Assembly (NCBI GenBank): GCA_948468385.1 | Contig: CAOKHZ010000022.1 | Span: 1 to 64,000 of the forward strand | From: an uncultured Faecalicatena sp. | GTDB lineage: Bacteria; Bacillota; Clostridia; Lachnospirales; Lachnospiraceae | DNA: 64,000 nucleotides | Direction: 5' to 3' | Shown: positions 10,301-18,101 of the stretch, piece after piece | Position numbering within the stretch: position 1 is the first letter of the stretch | Layout of the letters: every line of letters begins with the position of its first letter | Position numbers and translations under genes: made by a program | The notes under the pieces: model-generated | The model's input: the letters and a program-made list of their open reading frames with translations, nothing else | What the model was told of the DNA's origin: nothing | Databases searched by the model: none

Positions 10301-10527
10301 CCAATCGGCACATGCTGAAACTTGGCAAGAGACAGGAGTCCGCACAAGCACAAACCGTGGTGCAGAATTTCGACAACATCCGCTTCGAGATGCCAAACGT
10401 GAAAAACTACGGCGAACTGGTTCGCCAGATGCAGGCGGACAACCAGTTCGAAAAGCTAATACAGTCCATGACCATCGACCGGCTGGCGGGAAGGAACTCG
10501 CTTGAAAAATTCAAATTCCGGTTTTAA
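4378..10527 (+). CDS. tape-measure protein, large C-terminal part
   Basis: 2049-residue open frame with long coiled-coil stretches and the landmarks of the rear of a clostridial tape measure. Residues about 195-215 are a hydrophobic helix (GQIALNGLALAGNALASWG). Residues about 1100-1190 carry the GHAHAAGT...LVVKGNRWWTVGDDGAEF box, and about 1780-1825 a Gly/Gln/Asn-rich linker. The C-terminal region has KGCDNVPRDMLAV...ELVVRPQKGEF. A tape measure of this size would span a long tail. A stop codon lies immediately upstream (4375-4377). The first codon is TTG, the first ATGs are at 4390 and 4438, and none has a clear ribosome site. This part therefore may not be made on its own unless it is joined to, or reinitiates after, the N-terminal piece. 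The first 160 residues are lysine-rich and more AT-rich than the remainder. Confidence 0.7.
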   Translation: MYFIMASFTRQVENRGIIQHMDSKRPYQTDSLIFQTKDDEKLDNWTEKITVLKKSFHDIGSSVSNARRITKEEKGNFWSILKRDLSSKEVIPELMGEDQIQMYLDLIKSHEEIPTKNKGKKRKKNIRKTFSEKEWAEYLNIDLDIDEDKKWLIDYAKSKQTRSTKDIMDRNKKAREAAEQQNKEVEKTSLKAKAGQIALNGLALAGNALASWGISILINGITTAIDNLVHAQSKAIDSAAEAASEYDAAKSKLASMNDEYATQSQKIKELAVLKANGSISLEQEAELSRLQKQNGTLEQQIGLQESLLEVKQKASADAAKKASDTEQTYMEAMQEEHGSFLGTIIGAAGYVGTYTDPETGLTTSAAAKWQSRDTSELGLARTNIENLEQYQAELENVEKQLAKNPGDSGLIEQQQKLNEQILETKQSLYESAGLFQSWIDQSTDANGAIISGSEANVDEWLGMLNDINNVGRTTEEITWNNLETFFRSSTGSVIEKRLINIAKRSGNAADALAEFERIGLDLDDIGVSADAFERYFNEIMDAAKETGEALSGFENTLSVSDVTAAFSTANAGDAYKTMADNLEKANELYKKGEIGTDEFQAMAQWLTAEDLRQREEDYKYDATAYQKAWDEAYQKVSRWFNTENATDGVWNFAEDLAATAPQLFDAIDRNTNTLNLSEEFQSTAQAAKELGVSVGVVETLLHRLEDYGFEFDGILFSGEEINRYKSALDGIRDIYDNMAEGNAKERLSGLLEGWDAEYEGCMADLSTLTEEKRIRIEFEYDLAIMEQEIQALQARARAEGGQNSETNASIIAGNETYIETAKRGVGLDQLPEDAMPSYFTESNERINELYGELKETSHGSNEYFEIQAKIVNEQDMQKELLDTFSGLHPEINAETDPETVRGQWEEFLQNPQHFYLEGTFDNTSMNEQLEEFMAEATAGSEITFHANVDGMEREVTALKNGDGSISYSANIDNAMETLDMVENEDKTISYTTTGVDEVETSTKEVEDFIISLPDSYPIQFRINTQDLFQSFKLIGDKLASFLTPKTIPVSAVPVPASGTSNAAGKTSAGGQRAGNAKNVGKGPKPMAVADGTASGFIPVSEPSGHAHAAGTLQDTDWLDSDWKTGESHTALTGELGRELVVKGNRWWTVGDDGAEFSKIPRGSIVFNANQTRHLLENGRIHTRGRALSSGTAYADGTSEGTEKVFDWIEKSISNIERVINSIADKAKSVFSLWGERNSSLEKQLEETRRQIAIQQQGYDKYMEKAHSYGLDFETELKVAIGGIDISTITDEALVEKIEGFEEWMNKARDCQEAIDELNETVKELESQRFDNLTDEFEETLDAFDHQKNMLDAQISQAEELGLMASEKYYQAMADNESKRLAKLSEERDELVGILDMLVAKGIIAPYSSAWHDMRAQIDTVSESILDAETACAKFNNELRQIGWERFDKVHDSIETLTKEADFLADVLSKETLHDKDGKLTNAGLAKMGMHGTNYNIYMEQALNYARELQNVEKELESNPYDETLQKRKRELLKNRQDMIRAAQGEKQAIVEMVRDGVDLELDALQELIDKYGDTLDARKNLYDYQKRISKQSEEVSSLQKQLSAYAGDDSEAAKKIIQELNVSLKDAREDLEETEYDQYISDQKRLLDDLYSEYEQVVNQRLDDVNLLLNEMIDNLNGNASTIHATLTAEAERLGFSISTELEGLWNVESLGERGIHEVLGNYNGNFLTFAGIFSQYKEDNFSQMNGVQAALGGIGSGVTALVNAANQKAQADLQKLEAQSGQGLGQGAGGSGNQGANGSGNAQQGNGNTNPNGGQAQQGAGGDGIPRVGERVTYTAGNYTADSWGNGAWGNRHRNEAVYITSINPGAPRPVHISTGNRLGQGDLGWVEPHSQLWGFAKGCDNVPRDMLAVTQEEGAELVVRPQKGEFTVLKKYDAVIPRDLTKNLFAWGAINPNQLAAQGMTPHAAAYEGAEQSNRHMLKLGKRQESAQAQTVVQNFDNIRFEMPNVKNYGELVRQMQADNQFEKLIQSMTIDRLAGRNSLEKFKFRF

Positions 10528-10561
10528 CAACACGCACGATGAAGATTCATGCGCCTAAGAT

Positions 10562-10585
10562 GGGGGCGGCCAATCGGCCGCCCCC
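10562..10585 (+). terminator. terminator after tape-measure gene
   Basis: Perfect 10-bp stem GGGGGCGGCC/GGCCGCCCCC with AATC loop, followed by a T/C-rich run. It closes the tail remnant; no further tail gene follows it. Confidence 0.8.
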
Positions 10586-10665
10586 TCTCATTTCTAATTC
10601 ATTTCTATTTCGTTTCTATTCCTTTTCTATTTCCGTTTTTATGCACTTTCTCCGCTTTTTTCCTC

Positions 10666-12228
10666 TTAATGCTGTATCTCCACCCGCAGTGCCGCCATCA
10701 TTGCCATCAGCATCGGTGCACCATATTTCGCGTATTCGGATACCAATTCCACGTCATGATTCTCAAGGCACCGGGTATTTTCATCAAATATCATCACCTG
10801 CTGACTTCCCGGCGTGGATGAGGGCCACTGTGGAATGGACTGGTTGTTCGGATTTCCACTCCTTGCGAACGCCATCGCGGCGGAGAAAATTTGTTCCTCC
10901 AGCTTCTCCGTCACCCCTTCCATCTGCGTCATAGGAACTAGCTCACAATTATGGAAGAAAAACGGAACGTCCGCACAATGCCACGGCAGACTGCTGCCAT
11001 TTAACGGCAGGTTCTGGTTGAATAAATATACGTATGTATTTTCATTCACCGCCGTCCGCTTTTCCACGTAGTCAATCTCCGGCCCCCGGAAAATAAAGTC
11101 CAGGCCAACCAAGTCGCACAGCGGCCTCTCCGGATACGCCTTTTGAAACAGCGGAATAAGCTTTTTGACTCCTTCCTCCCCGATACGTTCCTTCAACATG
11201 GCCTTCTGGGTGTCTTCCGGCATCGCCTTCATCGCTTCCCTATTTTTCAGGCCAAATCCGGTAAATTCCGCGAACACGCTTCCCACCATCAGCGGAACAT
11301 GTGCCGTCTCTGGACGAAATCCGTTTTCACAAGGCTCCCCGACATAATGCGCGTTTGGTTGTGGAGCACAGCCGACGTATTTCCCTTGCTTCTGGAATTC
11401 TGGCTTTAATTTCTTATAAGCCGCCGCCAACCGGTCATACGCGACGGTTTCCAACTCATGAACGTTCGAAATCCCTAGCTCCTTCATCATCGCTTCGACC
11501 AGTTCTTTTCCGCTTCCCTTCGCGTCGGCAAGCATCGGTCCAATCACGCCGCTCATGTTGATGCCTTTGGCGAACAGCCCGTCCGCCGCCGGAGTCTGCA
11601 AAAGCGTCGTCACCTTCGCCCCGCCGCCGGACTGGCCGAACACCGTCACGTTTTCCGGGTCGCCGCCAAAGGCCGCAATATTTTCCTTCACCCAGCGAAG
11701 CGACATGATCAAGTCGTTCGTCCCATGATTTCCCGAATCCTCGTATTCCTCGCCAAAATCAGACAAATCCAGATAACCAAGAACATTCAGCCGGTGGTTT
11801 ACTGTGACGACCACCACGTCGCCAAACCGACTCATGTTCTCCCCCTCGTAAGCAATATGCTCGATGGCAGAACCGGACTCGAACCCGCCGCCATGGAACC
11901 ATACCATTACCGGGCGTTTCTTGTCATCACAAGAAGGAGTCCACACGTTCAAATTCTGGCAGTCCTCGTTCATCACCCAATAACGGTGCGGCACCTGCAG
12001 TTCCCCGTTCGGTTTCCCCAATTCCAACAGCGGGCACACGTAGCCAAAGCTCGTCGCGTCGAAAATCCCGTCCCACGCGTCCACCTCCTCCGGTGCGTGG
12101 AAACGCCTGCTCTTCGCGTAGGGAATCCCCTTGAAGACGGAAATCCCGTCATAAGAATACCCCTTCACCTTTCCTTTCATGGTCTGCACCACGTTCTTCT
12201 CCTCCGTACAGCAAAATTGTTTTTCCAT
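10666..12228 (-). CDS. type B carboxylesterase (carboxylesterase/lipase family)
   Basis: 520-residue alpha/beta hydrolase. The start at 12228 is preferred because AGAGGAG precedes it. The family signatures are clear: oxyanion HGGG at residues 112-115, EDCQNLNVW at 88-96, and catalytic Ser200 in FGQSGGG. The histidine of the triad is probably the one in SLPWHCADVPFFF near the C-terminus. Length is normal for the family. It hydrolyses ester bonds; the physiological substrate (acylated sugars, xenobiotics) cannot be told. There is no signal peptide, so it acts in the cytoplasm. It appears monocistronic, ending against the tail remnant. Confidence 0.85.
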   Translation of the reverse strand: MEKQFCCTEEKNVVQTMKGKVKGYSYDGISVFKGIPYAKSRRFHAPEEVDAWDGIFDATSFGYVCPLLELGKPNGELQVPHRYWVMNEDCQNLNVWTPSCDDKKRPVMVWFHGGGFESGSAIEHIAYEGENMSRFGDVVVVTVNHRLNVLGYLDLSDFGEEYEDSGNHGTNDLIMSLRWVKENIAAFGGDPENVTVFGQSGGGAKVTTLLQTPAADGLFAKGINMSGVIGPMLADAKGSGKELVEAMMKELGISNVHELETVAYDRLAAAYKKLKPEFQKQGKYVGCAPQPNAHYVGEPCENGFRPETAHVPLMVGSVFAEFTGFGLKNREAMKAMPEDTQKAMLKERIGEEGVKKLIPLFQKAYPERPLCDLVGLDFIFRGPEIDYVEKRTAVNENTYVYLFNQNLPLNGSSLPWHCADVPFFFHNCELVPMTQMEGVTEKLEEQIFSAAMAFARSGNPNNQSIPQWPSSTPGSQQVMIFDENTRCLENHDVELVSEYAKYGAPMLMAMMAALRVEIQH

Positions 12229-12333
12229 ACAAAAGCTCCTCTCTTTGAAAATTATGCCCAGGAGCACCCCTTAACACATGCCCCAGATGGGCGGGCGGAC
12301 TCTGCGAGTCCGTCAAGGTATAAAATAATGGCA

Positions 12334-13911
12334 TCACGCCAATACCATCTTCTCAATCACACAACAATGCGGCTTGTTTTTATCATCCTTGTCGTAGTTC
12401 ACGCCGACCAGTAGCGCTTCTCCCGAATACCCTTCTAATGCTTGTGTATACTTTCTCTCCTTAATCTGCTCAATGGCCGCATGGGCAGACTTGTCGTACT
12501 TCAACTCGACCACGATTGCCGGCTTGTCGCTAAATGGCAACGGCAGGAAAACGATGTCCGCAAAGCCCCGCCCCGTCGGTAGCTCCCGAATCATCTTGTA
12601 ATCCTTCCTCGCACTATAATATGCGAGGCCTATGGCGCACCCCAAGGAATTCTCATCATTGTACGTCAAGATGGAAGCCACCTCCATGTGCGCTATGTCA
12701 AGCCCTTCCGCGACCCTTTTCTCATCGCAGAGAAGCGTGTCCTCAAGGAGCCGCTCAGAAGCTTTCAAAACCTTCATGACCTCCGGCCACCCGCCGACAC
12801 TCATCGCATTTTCAAATTCCTCGACAATCTCCTTATTCGGAATAAACGCCTCCTTCGCCTGGGAGTCGTAGCCAAGATAGCCGAGGTGAATGAGTAATGT
12901 CAAAATGTCGTCCTTCGTCTCAAAATTTCTCATGTCGTTTTGAAAGCTACGCGTATTCACCCTGACATGTTCTCCGCCAAGCATTTTCACGATATCAGCG
13001 CGAAGCCCGTCAAAATCCATGTCCATGTATACTTTCAAGGCCTCGTAAGTCTCCGTAGACGTCCAATAATTTTCGAAATCCTGACAACTCATTGCCTCTA
13101 CCACGGATTTTGGGTTATACACATGTTTAAACTTCTTAAGCATGTAACCGTCATACCAACTGCTCGTCCGGGCAAAATCCATGCCAAACCGCTCGCATAA
13201 CGCCTTTACCTCGTCTTCCGTAAAGCCGGTATATTCCTCCAACACCTTTTGATTCGTCATCGAATATTCCCGAAACATGTTCAATGCTGAATGCTGCCCA
13301 TATTTCTTCACCGGTAAAATCCCCGTCATGTAGGCAAGCGCGGCATAGGTCTGGTCCTTTAGGAGGTTGCGCAAAAAATCAAGGTATTGCTTTTGCAATC
13401 CTTCTGATTCCTGACGTTCACGCATCACGCAATCCCACTCGTCAATCAAGAAAATAAACTGTTTCCCGGTTTCCGCGTAAATCTGCTCCAGGGCCGCGGC
13501 CAGAACGGTCTCCTGTTCGGAAAACAATTCCCCATACGCTTTCCTTAAATCCTTGATTACCAGTTGCTCCAGATATTCCGTCATATCCTGCTTTTTCGCA
13601 CGAATGAGAAACTGCTGCATGTTCAGATAAATCACGTCATACTGATTCAAATGTTCCTCAAACGAAGAATCCTTTTCTATTTTCAAACCCGCGAACAATT
13701 CCCTGGAATCACAGCCACGGCCATAATACGCGGCCAACATTTCCAACGCCATTGATTTTCCGAAACGACGTGGCCTGCTGACACAAGCATACTTTTCTTT
13801 TGTGTTAAGAAGTCTGTTCGTACATGCAATCAACCCCGTTTTGTCCACATATATTTCGGAACGAATCGATTCCCAAAACCCTCTGTTTCCCGGATTCAGA
13901 TAAATTCCCAT
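12334..13911 (-). CDS. AAA-ATPase-like / PD-(D/E)XK nuclease-like protein
   Basis: 525 residues from the start at 13911 (GGGAGGTG upstream). The N-terminus, GIYLNPGNRGFWESIRSEIYVDKTGLI, and the Walker-A-like RPRRFGKSMAL match the large family with a predicted AAA-ATPase domain followed by a PD-(D/E)XK-fold domain. The ELKYDKSAHAAIEQI stretch near the C-terminus carries the E-x-K of the nuclease-like fold. The middle holds an LIDEWD Walker-B motif. The family is common in many copies in gut anaerobes and often sits in accessory DNA; its role is not established. Full length, with no sign of decay. Confidence 0.8.
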   Translation of the reverse strand: MGIYLNPGNRGFWESIRSEIYVDKTGLIACTNRLLNTKEKYACVSRPRRFGKSMALEMLAAYYGRGCDSRELFAGLKIEKDSSFEEHLNQYDVIYLNMQQFLIRAKKQDMTEYLEQLVIKDLRKAYGELFSEQETVLAAALEQIYAETGKQFIFLIDEWDCVMRERQESEGLQKQYLDFLRNLLKDQTYAALAYMTGILPVKKYGQHSALNMFREYSMTNQKVLEEYTGFTEDEVKALCERFGMDFARTSSWYDGYMLKKFKHVYNPKSVVEAMSCQDFENYWTSTETYEALKVYMDMDFDGLRADIVKMLGGEHVRVNTRSFQNDMRNFETKDDILTLLIHLGYLGYDSQAKEAFIPNKEIVEEFENAMSVGGWPEVMKVLKASERLLEDTLLCDEKRVAEGLDIAHMEVASILTYNDENSLGCAIGLAYYSARKDYKMIRELPTGRGFADIVFLPLPFSDKPAIVVELKYDKSAHAAIEQIKERKYTQALEGYSGEALLVGVNYDKDDKNKPHCCVIEKMVLA

Positions 13912-14034
13912 AAGGCACCTCCCCATTTTAAATGCGGCTGGTGCAACACTCACGGCAGATTTCATCGGCCGTAAGTATAAAATCAGCACCAATCATTTCT
14001 ATCATCAATTATAAGTGTAGCACATCCGTCACCC

Positions 14035-15402
14035 TCACGCAGTCTGCCTTTTCCCGCTTATCTTCCGATAAACGACCGCGAACGTAATCACATGCGCGAC
14101 CAATGTAATAAGCCAGGAAACCGGATACGTGATATAAAGCATTTCCGTGGTATGGTGCGTCTGGAAAACCGTGGCAATCCAAATCAACCGCAGGCCGCAA
14201 GCTCCCACCAGGGAGACGATCATCGGCACGACGGACCTGCCAATGCCACGCAACGCCCCCACCATGCAGTCCATCATGCCGCAGAGGAAGTAAACGGTGC
14301 AAATATATTTCATCCGCGCCAGCCCAGCCTCCACCACCGCCGTGCTGGAAGAATAAATGTGCAGCAAAGGCTTTCCGAAAATATACGCCAGATTTCCCGT
14401 GACGAGGCCAATGACCATGACAATCAACTGGCATTCAACCAAAACTTTGAGAATTCGTTTCTTCTCCCCCGCCCCGTAATTCTGCCCGGTAAACGTAAGC
14501 GCCGTTTGGTGGACGGAATTCATGGCCAGATAAACAAAGCCCTCCAAGTTGGCGGCGGCACTGTTGCCGGCCACCACCGTGCTGCCGAAAGAATTTATCG
14601 CCGACTGGATGACGACGTTGGAAAGGGAAAAGACGGAGCCTTGCAGGCCCGCCGGCACCCCGATTTGCACCACCCGCAGCAAAATGCGCCAATCCACTCC
14701 CAGCCGCCGAAAATCAAAATGCAGGATTCCGTTGTCGCGAACCATGTAAGCCAAAACCAACGCCGCGGAAATGTACTGCGAAACCGCCGTGGCGATTGCC
14801 ACTCCGGCCACGCCCATGGAAAACCGGACTACAAGGAGGAGGTTTAAAAGGACATTGATCACTCCCGCAACCGACAGATAACAAAGCGGCGTTTTCGTAT
14901 TGCCTGAAGCCCGAAGGATAGCCGAGCCATAATTAAATACCATGCTGGCCGGCATGCCTAAAAAGTATATTTTCAAATAAAGTGCCGCCAAATCAATCAC
15001 GTCATGGGGGGAACCCATCCACCCAAGGATGGTTCCTGAGGCAAAAAATCCCAGTATGGCAATGGCCACGCCGCAAATGAGACTCAACGTGATGCTTGTA
15101 TGGACGGCCTTGGAAATACGCTCCTTCTCTCCCGAACCATAACACTGGGCCACGACGACGTTTGCCCCGACGGACAACCCCATGAACAAACTGACCAGCA
15201 AATTAATCAACGACGACGTGGAACCCACGGCCGCCAACGACTCGTTGCCCGCATAACGTCCCACGACAATGATGTCCGCCGCGTTGAACAACAATTGCAA
15301 CACGCCGGAAAGCATGACCGGTATCGTAAAAGCCACCATTTTCCCTAACAGCGGACCGTGCGTCATGTCCACTTCTTTCGTTTCCATCCTGCCAAGTCCC
15401 AT
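14035..15402 (-). CDS. MATE family efflux transporter
   Basis: 455-residue membrane protein with about 12 transmembrane helices in two homologous halves. The N-terminal text ...FTIPVMLSGVLQLLFNAADIIVVG and the internal repeat after residue 235 (GVPAGLQGSVFSLSNVVIQSAI) are typical of MATE exporters, which expel cationic compounds using a sodium or proton gradient. AGGAGAGG lies just before the start at 15402. Length is normal. It stands alone between the AAA/nuclease-like gene and the AT-rich region before the debranching enzyme, so the substrate is not hinted at by neighbours. Confidence 0.88.
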   Translation of the reverse strand: MGLGRMETKEVDMTHGPLLGKMVAFTIPVMLSGVLQLLFNAADIIVVGRYAGNESLAAVGSTSSLINLLVSLFMGLSVGANVVVAQCYGSGEKERISKAVHTSITLSLICGVAIAILGFFASGTILGWMGSPHDVIDLAALYLKIYFLGMPASMVFNYGSAILRASGNTKTPLCYLSVAGVINVLLNLLLVVRFSMGVAGVAIATAVSQYISAALVLAYMVRDNGILHFDFRRLGVDWRILLRVVQIGVPAGLQGSVFSLSNVVIQSAINSFGSTVVAGNSAAANLEGFVYLAMNSVHQTALTFTGQNYGAGEKKRILKVLVECQLIVMVIGLVTGNLAYIFGKPLLHIYSSSTAVVEAGLARMKYICTVYFLCGMMDCMVGALRGIGRSVVPMIVSLVGACGLRLIWIATVFQTHHTTEMLYITYPVSWLITLVAHVITFAVVYRKISGKRQTA

Positions 15403-15545
15403 TTTCCTCTCCTGCCTCCCCCTATTTATCTTTCGGGTTTTCCCAAACCATTTTCCTTAACCTACTTTCTTGATATATCCATGCATCATAAGCATACACA
15501 CATCTTTTGACGCTTTCATCATTATATACCATACAAAAAAAGATG

Positions 15546-15703
15546 CAAGTTTTTCACACGATTTTCCTTTTCTTTTATTTAAAATTAAATTCTTTAAAAT
15601 TAAAATATTAAATTTAAAACAAGTTTTTCACACGATTTTCCTTTTCCTTTATAATTAAAATATTAAATTTAAAACAAATTTTTCACACGATTTTCCTTTT
15701 CTT
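15546..15703. repeat. three AT-rich repeats upstream of glgX
   Basis: The 18-base text TTTTTCACACGATTTTCC, followed by a T-rich tail, occurs three times (starting near 15550, 15624 and 15679). TTAAAATATTAAATTT-type sequence sits between the copies. The interval 15403-15779 has no gene. The repeats lie 80-230 bases before glgX and could be regulator sites or simply a local amplification. Confidence 0.8.
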
Positions 15704-15743
15704 ATTTATTAAAATTTGTTATACTTATCTCGTCATTCACCAT

Positions 15744-15787
15744 AAGGAAACTTAATCATGAAAGAAAGGAAACTTAATCATGAAAGA
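15744..15787 (+). repeat. 22-bp tandem duplication of the glgX ribosome site and start codon
   Basis: Two exact copies of a 22-base unit (15744-15765 and 15766-15787), each holding AAGGAAA, CTTAATC and ATGAAAGA. The duplicated ATG at 15758 is out of frame with the glgX start at 15780. Confidence 0.9.
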
Positions 15788-15793
15788 CGATAA
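15758..15793 (+). CDS. 11-codon upstream ORF overlapping the glgX start
   Basis: The first copy of the duplicated initiation unit opens a frame reading MKERKLNHERR and then stop, ending 14 bases inside glgX in another frame. It has the same ribosome site as glgX itself, so ribosomes could start here and either compete with or reinitiate at the real start. Whether it is translated is inference. Confidence 0.35.
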   Translation: MKERKLNHERR

Positions 15794-17897
15794 AATCATC
15801 AGTTCCATGGGAAGCATCCACATGATTCCCATGGACAAAGTCGCGGGCTTCGACGTCCGCCCCGGCTTGTACGAACTAAACGGGGCAACCGCCATCCCGG
15901 TAGGCGTCAATTTTACGGTACATTCCTTTCAGGCCACGTACTGCGAGCTTCTCCTATTTCACCGCGCGGAAAACGAGCCATATGCCGTCCTGCCCTTCCC
16001 CGAACATTACCGGGTCGGGAAGGTCTATTCCATGATCGTGTTCGGCCTGAACATCGAAGATTTTGAATACGCCTACCGTCTTGACGGCCCTTATGACGTT
16101 TCCAAGGGACTTCTGTTCGACAAGAACAACATCCTTTTGGACATTTACGCCAAGGCCGTCACCGGGCAAAGCGTCTGGGGACATTCCCCGACGAAGGGTG
16201 CTTTTTATAAGGCGCGCGTGGTCAAGGATGACTTTGACTGGGGAAAAGAGCCCAGGCCGTTAATCCCGATGGAAGACTTGGTCATCTACGAAGCGCACAC
16301 GCGCGGATACACTAGGCATCCCTCCTCCGGGGTAACGCATCCGGGCACGTTCGCCGGCCTGATGGAAAAGATTCCTTACTTGAAGGAACTTGGCGTCAAC
16401 GCGGTAGAACTGATGCCGATATTTGAATTTGACGAAATGAAGGACAATCGGATCGTCGACGGCAAACCGCTTGTCGATTATTGGGGGTATAATACCGTAA
16501 GCTTTTTCGCACCCAATACAAGCTATGCGGGAGTGACCGAGTTCAACCACGAGGGCGCGGAATTAAAGACTTTGATTAAGGAATTAAATGAAAACGGCAT
16601 CGAATGCTTTTTGGACGTCGTGTTCAACCACACCGCCGAGGGAAATGAATTGGGACCATGCTTTTCGTTCAAGGGATTTGACAACAACATTTACTACATG
16701 CTTACCCCGGACGGCTATTACTACAATTTCAGCGGTTGCGGCAACACGCTCAACTGCAACCATCCAATCGTGCACCAGATGATCCTGGAATGCCTACGGT
16801 ACTGGACGATCACTTATCATGTGAGCGGGTTCCGCTTCGACCTCGCAAGCATTTTGGGACGCAACGAGGACGGCTCGCCCATGAGCAGCCCGCCGCTTCT
16901 GCAAAGCCTCGCCTTTGACCCAATCCTGGGCGACGTGAAGCTAATTGCCGAGGCCTGGGACGCGGGCGGCTTGTACCAGGTGGGCAGCTTCCCCGCATGG
17001 AACCGCTGGGCGGAATGGAACGGCAAATACCGCGACGACATGCGCAATTACTTAAAAGGGGACTTAAGCCTGGCTCCCGTCGCCTCCAGGCGCATCATCG
17101 GCTCGCCGGACTTGTACGACCCGAACAGCCGGGGGTTCAACGCCTCCATCAACTTCTTAAACTGCCATGACGGATTCACTTTATGGGACATGTATTCATA
17201 TAACACAAAACATAATGAAGCCAACGGTTGGAACAATACCGACGGCGGCGACGACAATCGAAGTTGGAACTGCGGCACCGAAGGAGAAACCAATGACGAG
17301 GAGATTCTTTCCCTGCGGCAAAAGCTCGCCAAAAACGCCATGACCGTCCTGCTGATGAGCCGTGGAACGCCGATGTTTCTGGCCGGGGACGAATTTTTAA
17401 ACACGCAATTCGGGAACAACAACGCCTACTGCCAGGACAACGAAATTTCCTGGCTGAACTGGGACGACTTAAAGAAAAACCGGGAACATTTCGAATATGT
17501 GAAGCACTTGATACGACTTCGCCAAACGCATGACGTCATCCGCCGCTTTTCCGGCAACTGTTCCATGAGGTATCCGGAAATCCAAGTCATGGAGCCGGAT
17601 CACTCCACGCAAGTGTTACGCGTGATGTACGCCGGGCGAAATCCCAAAAATACCGGCGACGACTTGGTTCTTCTCGCGATTAACGTGTTCTGGGAATCAC
17701 AAGAATTTTATCTTCCCGACCTACCGCACCCAATGGAGTGGTTTTTGGAGGCGGACTCTGCCAAGACCATTCTTCCAGGCGGCATTCCCGGTGCAAACGG
17801 CGCGGTATTGATGGAAAACCGCCAGGTTCGCATGGAACCACGCTCCACGATGGTGCTGACCGGAAAAATACATTTGGCAAACTCGGAACAAAAGTGA
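15780..17897 (+). CDS. glgX: glycogen debranching enzyme / isoamylase (GH13_11)
   Basis: 705-residue cytoplasmic enzyme that cleaves alpha-1,6 branches of glycogen or of maltodextrins derived from it. An N-terminal CBM48-like beta domain covers about residues 30-125, followed by the GH13 barrel. Conserved region text includes DVVFNHTAEGN (279-289). Catalytic Asp354 lies in GFRFDLAS, Glu391 in AEAWD and Asp464 in NCHDG. The C-terminal beta domain is present and length is normal. Start 15780 follows the second copy of a duplicated AAGGAAA/ATG unit. A strong bidirectional terminator lies downstream and no other glycogen gene is adjacent, so it is a single-gene transcript. Confidence 0.93.
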   Translation: MKDDKIISSMGSIHMIPMDKVAGFDVRPGLYELNGATAIPVGVNFTVHSFQATYCELLLFHRAENEPYAVLPFPEHYRVGKVYSMIVFGLNIEDFEYAYRLDGPYDVSKGLLFDKNNILLDIYAKAVTGQSVWGHSPTKGAFYKARVVKDDFDWGKEPRPLIPMEDLVIYEAHTRGYTRHPSSGVTHPGTFAGLMEKIPYLKELGVNAVELMPIFEFDEMKDNRIVDGKPLVDYWGYNTVSFFAPNTSYAGVTEFNHEGAELKTLIKELNENGIECFLDVVFNHTAEGNELGPCFSFKGFDNNIYYMLTPDGYYYNFSGCGNTLNCNHPIVHQMILECLRYWTITYHVSGFRFDLASILGRNEDGSPMSSPPLLQSLAFDPILGDVKLIAEAWDAGGLYQVGSFPAWNRWAEWNGKYRDDMRNYLKGDLSLAPVASRRIIGSPDLYDPNSRGFNASINFLNCHDGFTLWDMYSYNTKHNEANGWNNTDGGDDNRSWNCGTEGETNDEEILSLRQKLAKNAMTVLLMSRGTPMFLAGDEFLNTQFGNNNAYCQDNEISWLNWDDLKKNREHFEYVKHLIRLRQTHDVIRRFSGNCSMRYPEIQVMEPDHSTQVLRVMYAGRNPKNTGDDLVLLAINVFWESQEFYLPDLPHPMEWFLEADSAKTILPGGIPGANGAVLMENRQVRMEPRSTMVLTGKIHLANSEQK

Positions 17898-17990
17898 ACT
17901 CCCCCGCGTCAGGTCTACGCTCCGCTTCGGTCGTTGCCCGCGGGAATAAACCCTCTTTTCCATTATTATTTTCCATTTTTAAATTTCCAA

Positions 17991-18021
17991 AATGGGCAGG
18001 CTCAAACAACGCCTGCCCATT
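17991..18021. terminator. bidirectional terminator between glgX and GH3
   Basis: Perfect 11-bp stem AATGGGCAGGC/GCCTGCCCATT with a 9-base loop, T-rich on the plus side and A-rich before it. It lies between convergent genes. Confidence 0.85.
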
Positions 18022-18101
18022 TTCCCCTTCTTTCTCTTACGCAATACATCCCGCCAACATGATGCCATGTCCATAATCAAACAGATTTCGCCCGCCGCAA
18101 A

